From Candidatus Sifarchaeum marinoarchaea (GTDB lineage Archaea > Asgardarchaeota > Sifarchaeia > Borrarchaeales > Borrarchaeaceae), in contig JAECRW010000097.1 of NCBI GenBank assembly GCA_016294985.1, positions 1 to 6,135 of the forward strand: a stretch of DNA of 6,135 bases, read 5' to 3'. The notes below the pieces were generated by a model. The model made no database searches, was not told where the DNA came from, and saw nothing but the letters and a program-made list of their open reading frames with translations. This document shows, in pieces, positions 4,832 through 6,135 of this stretch; the first letter of the stretch is position 1; the number at the start of each line of letters is the position of its first letter. The position numbers and the translations under genes were made by a program.

Positions 4832-4981
4832 CTAGAATATTCGCCTGACAAGATCTTCTGGGAAGATCCCAAGAGATTCTATATCGTTTTCTTTAAATTG
4901 AGAGATGCACTCGAATAACTCATTTTCTTTAATTCGATACCCAATAATTGCAGTTATCTTGTCTACTATGCAGATTAACCT
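4832..4981 (-). pseudogene. Open minus-strand frame, possible small-gene remnant
   Basis: In the 306-base convergent gap (4793-5098) the minus strand is open for 49 codons between TAA (4982-4984) and TAG (4832-4834). It reads protein-like sequence such as VDKITAIIGYRIKENELFE and ESLGIFPEDLVRRIF. There is no in-frame ATG or GTG at its head. An ATG four codons upstream is in another frame, so a start would need a frameshift. I do not recognise the family. The GATCTTC-TGG-GAAGATC hairpin at 4852-4868 falls inside it. It may be a broken gene or chance. Confidence 0.25.
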
Positions 4982-5055
4982 TTAACCATTACATTGTATT
5001 GTGTTAGGAGCGAAGTTGAATTAAAGAGAAGAGAAAAGAAAAGGAAATTGAAAGG

Positions 5056-5073
5056 CTCAAACTTTGGTTTGAG
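5056..5073 (-). terminator. Terminator hairpin of the minus-strand gene
   Basis: CTCAAAC-CAAA-GTTTGAG, read on the minus strand, is a perfect 7-pair stem lying 25 bases beyond the TAA stop. It is followed on that strand by the pyrimidine-rich CCTTTCAATTTCCTTTTC. A TTTTT run between the stop and the stem may help. Confidence 0.55.
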
Positions 5074-5098
5074 TAATATTAAAAATAAGTTATTCAAC

Positions 5099-5971
5099 TT
5101 ATCTTCGAGCACGGCGCGGATTGCGGAACAGCGAAATCTCATGTCCAGTGGGATCAAATTTGTATCCTTTTTTGATTCCTTTGAGAAGTTTTTTAAGTGT
5201 TTCATTTGCTTCAGGAAGCCATTTGGTGGCGCATGTAAATAGAATAAGTATGCGTCGAAATACACGGTTATCATATAATTCCTTATCTCTTAGTTTGATC
5301 TTCCACTTTCCACCGAAGTCTAACAGTTTTCCATCGATGTCAGCTACTTTTTTTCCCGTTGCAACCTCTTTAACTCTGAAATCAGAACCAAGAGTCATTC
5401 TAGCTGCAGAAATTTCAAATATTCGTGTCTCATTTGTTTCTTCGTCTATAAGCGGAAATACATATCTTGCTCCCGTCATTGTATGTGCTCGGACAATTCT
5501 AATTAAATAGTCGTATCCGGGAACATTAACAATAAACGCAGGTAAAGGATCGCGCTCCCCTGCAGACAACACCAGAGACTCTGTTAAAGACTGTTCGATA
5601 CTACCCGTCCATCTTCCGCCTCCGCCGCCTTTTGTAAGAGCTGAAAAGGTCTTGATAACTATTCTACGGTTCTTATCCGCATCTTTGCCATACTTTTCTT
5701 TTAAAGGGCCTCCGAGATCAAAGAAGCCTAGGTTTAGCCCAATTATTTCTTTTCTATTCCTATCCTTGAAAGTAATATCTCCTTGTTCCTCCATTTCCTT
5801 TGTAAATTGGCGACTTCGTGCAGCTCGTTCTATTTCTTTCTTAAGTCCAATTTCAGCCCCGTGTAGAGATGTTTTCCATAGATTAACAACAATCTCCTCA
5901 GATACGAACTTTTCCTCTTCTGGTACTTCTTCCTCTTCCTCAATATCATCTACACTAAATTCATCACTCAA
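5099..5971 (-). CDS. Uncharacterised protein with acidic N-terminus and LURP-one/Tubby-like C-terminal half
   Basis: This is a 290-residue soluble protein. The first 21 residues are strongly acidic (IEEEEEVPEEE). A charged, probably helical part covers about 35-62, and a GGGGG run at 115-119 suggests a flexible joint. From about 184 the pattern FEISAARMTLGSDFRVKEV, VADIDGKLL and KWKIKL resembles the LURP-one-related (DUF567, Tubby-like/scramblase fold) repeat, in which a SxGDDFxI strand is followed by a VDGK turn. The C-terminus is basic (NPRRARR). There is no signal peptide or clear membrane segment, although VFRRILILFTCATKW at 237-251 is hydrophobic, like the buried helix of that fold. The function is unknown; the family match is by eye. 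The TTG start is set by AGGAGG-type sequence at 5979-5985, 7 bases upstream, and no ATG is better placed. It is convergent with the zinc-ribbon gene. Confidence 0.75.
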   Translation of the reverse strand: MSDEFSVDDIEEEEEVPEEEKFVSEEIVVNLWKTSLHGAEIGLKKEIERAARSRQFTKEMEEQGDITFKDRNRKEIIGLNLGFFDLGGPLKEKYGKDADKNRRIVIKTFSALTKGGGGGRWTGSIEQSLTESLVLSAGERDPLPAFIVNVPGYDYLIRIVRAHTMTGARYVFPLIDEETNETRIFEISAARMTLGSDFRVKEVATGKKVADIDGKLLDFGGKWKIKLRDKELYDNRVFRRILILFTCATKWLPEANETLKKLLKGIKKGYKFDPTGHEISLFRNPRRARR

Positions 5972-5978
5972 ATGTGGT

Positions 5979-5985
5979 CCTCCTC
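5979..5985 (-). promoter_or_regulatory. Strong Shine-Dalgarno that sets a TTG start
   Basis: GAGGAGG on the minus strand lies 7 bases before TTG (5969-5971). No in-frame ATG or GTG lies near, so this site is the main reason to accept the TTG. Confidence 0.75.
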
Positions 5986-6018
5986 ACTTTAGTTTGTACA
6001 TAGATAGTGTTTCTTTTT

Positions 6019-6027
6019 AACATAAAG
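6019..6027 (-). promoter_or_regulatory. Probable TATA box of the minus-strand gene
   Basis: CTTTATGTT on the minus strand, preceded by GAAAAT (BRE-like), would place initiation about 25 bases downstream near 5995. The leader would be about 24 bases, just enough for the Shine-Dalgarno. The rest of 6028-6135 holds a 10-base palindrome (AAATGCATTT, 6077-6086) and a T8 run (6101-6108), but no supported gene. Confidence 0.4.
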
Positions 6028-6135
6028 ATTTTCATGACCAATAACTCTTTCGAATCATACTTCTGCAATAACGTGCAAATGCATTTACAAAAACCAGAAG
6101 TTTTTTTTATGAGGAGTGTGGTTTTTACACAGGTG

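Noticed and set aside
4852..4868. Perfect hairpin GATCTTC-TGG-GAAGATC as a terminator
   Set aside because: No T-run follows directly on either strand, and the U-run at 4797-4802 already serves the upstream gene.
5121..6020. Long plus-strand frames (5121-5510, 5652-6020) opposite the minus-strand gene
   Set aside because: They are serine- and phenylalanine-rich shadows of the 290-residue minus-strand frame, which has a strong Shine-Dalgarno, a promoter and a terminator.
6109..6135. Possible divergent gene starting with ATG at 6109
   Set aside because: Only nine codons are visible, and a T8 run stands where a ribosome binding site should be; it is not supportable from this window.
1..6135. 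CRISPR array, tRNA or rRNA
   Set aside because: I saw no regularly spaced direct repeats, tRNA cloverleaf or rRNA-like conserved sequence.

Overview
The window is AT-rich and reads as archaeal DNA. It has a deoxyhypusine-synthase-family enzyme, a short RPB9/TFS-like zinc-ribbon protein, an archaeal-style TATA box (TTTTAAATAG upstream of the zinc-ribbon gene), T-run terminators and strong GGAGG-type ribosome binding sites. The gene mix (E1-like/TusA/MoaD sulfur carrier set, DUF169, UbiE-like methyltransferase, a class of deoxyhypusine synthase with TTGAN and GGGVPKN motifs) would fit an uncultured TACK lineage such as Bathyarchaeia. That placement is an inference and was not tested.

Layout. 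Positions 1-1063 (+) hold a tight three-gene sulfur-carrier unit: the 3' part of a MoeB/ThiF-type E1-like adenylyltransferase, a TusA-like sulfurtransferase, and a MoaD/ThiS-type carrier ending in Gly-Gly. The last two overlap by ATGA. Together they look like a complete activation, sulfur-relay and carrier module. A DUF169 gene follows at 1200-1850 and a UbiE/COQ5-type methyltransferase at 2023-2715.

The 569 bases between the methyltransferase and the next gene (2716-3283) are not empty. They carry what I read as a dead IS200/IS605-type (tnpB) element on the minus strand: a TnpB C-terminal remnant with in-frame stops exactly where a CxxC zinc knuckle belongs, a run of hairpins matching the place of an omega-RNA, a right-end hairpin touching the methyltransferase stop codon, and a second, similar hairpin in the same orientation just before the next gene. 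The far end of the element appears to supply the ribosome binding site of the deoxyhypusine-synthase-like gene (3284-4198, GTG start).

After a 318-base intergenic stretch with a hairpin/T-run terminator and a good TATA box comes the small zinc-ribbon protein (4517-4792, +). It is convergent with a 290-residue minus-strand gene (5099-5971, TTG start with a strong Shine-Dalgarno), which has an acidic N-terminus and a C-terminal half resembling a LURP-one-related/Tubby-like fold. The 306 bases between them carry terminators for both genes and a short open minus-strand frame that may be a gene remnant. The last 115 bases hold the promoter of the minus-strand gene and no supported gene.

I see no rRNA, tRNA, CRISPR array or intact transposase.
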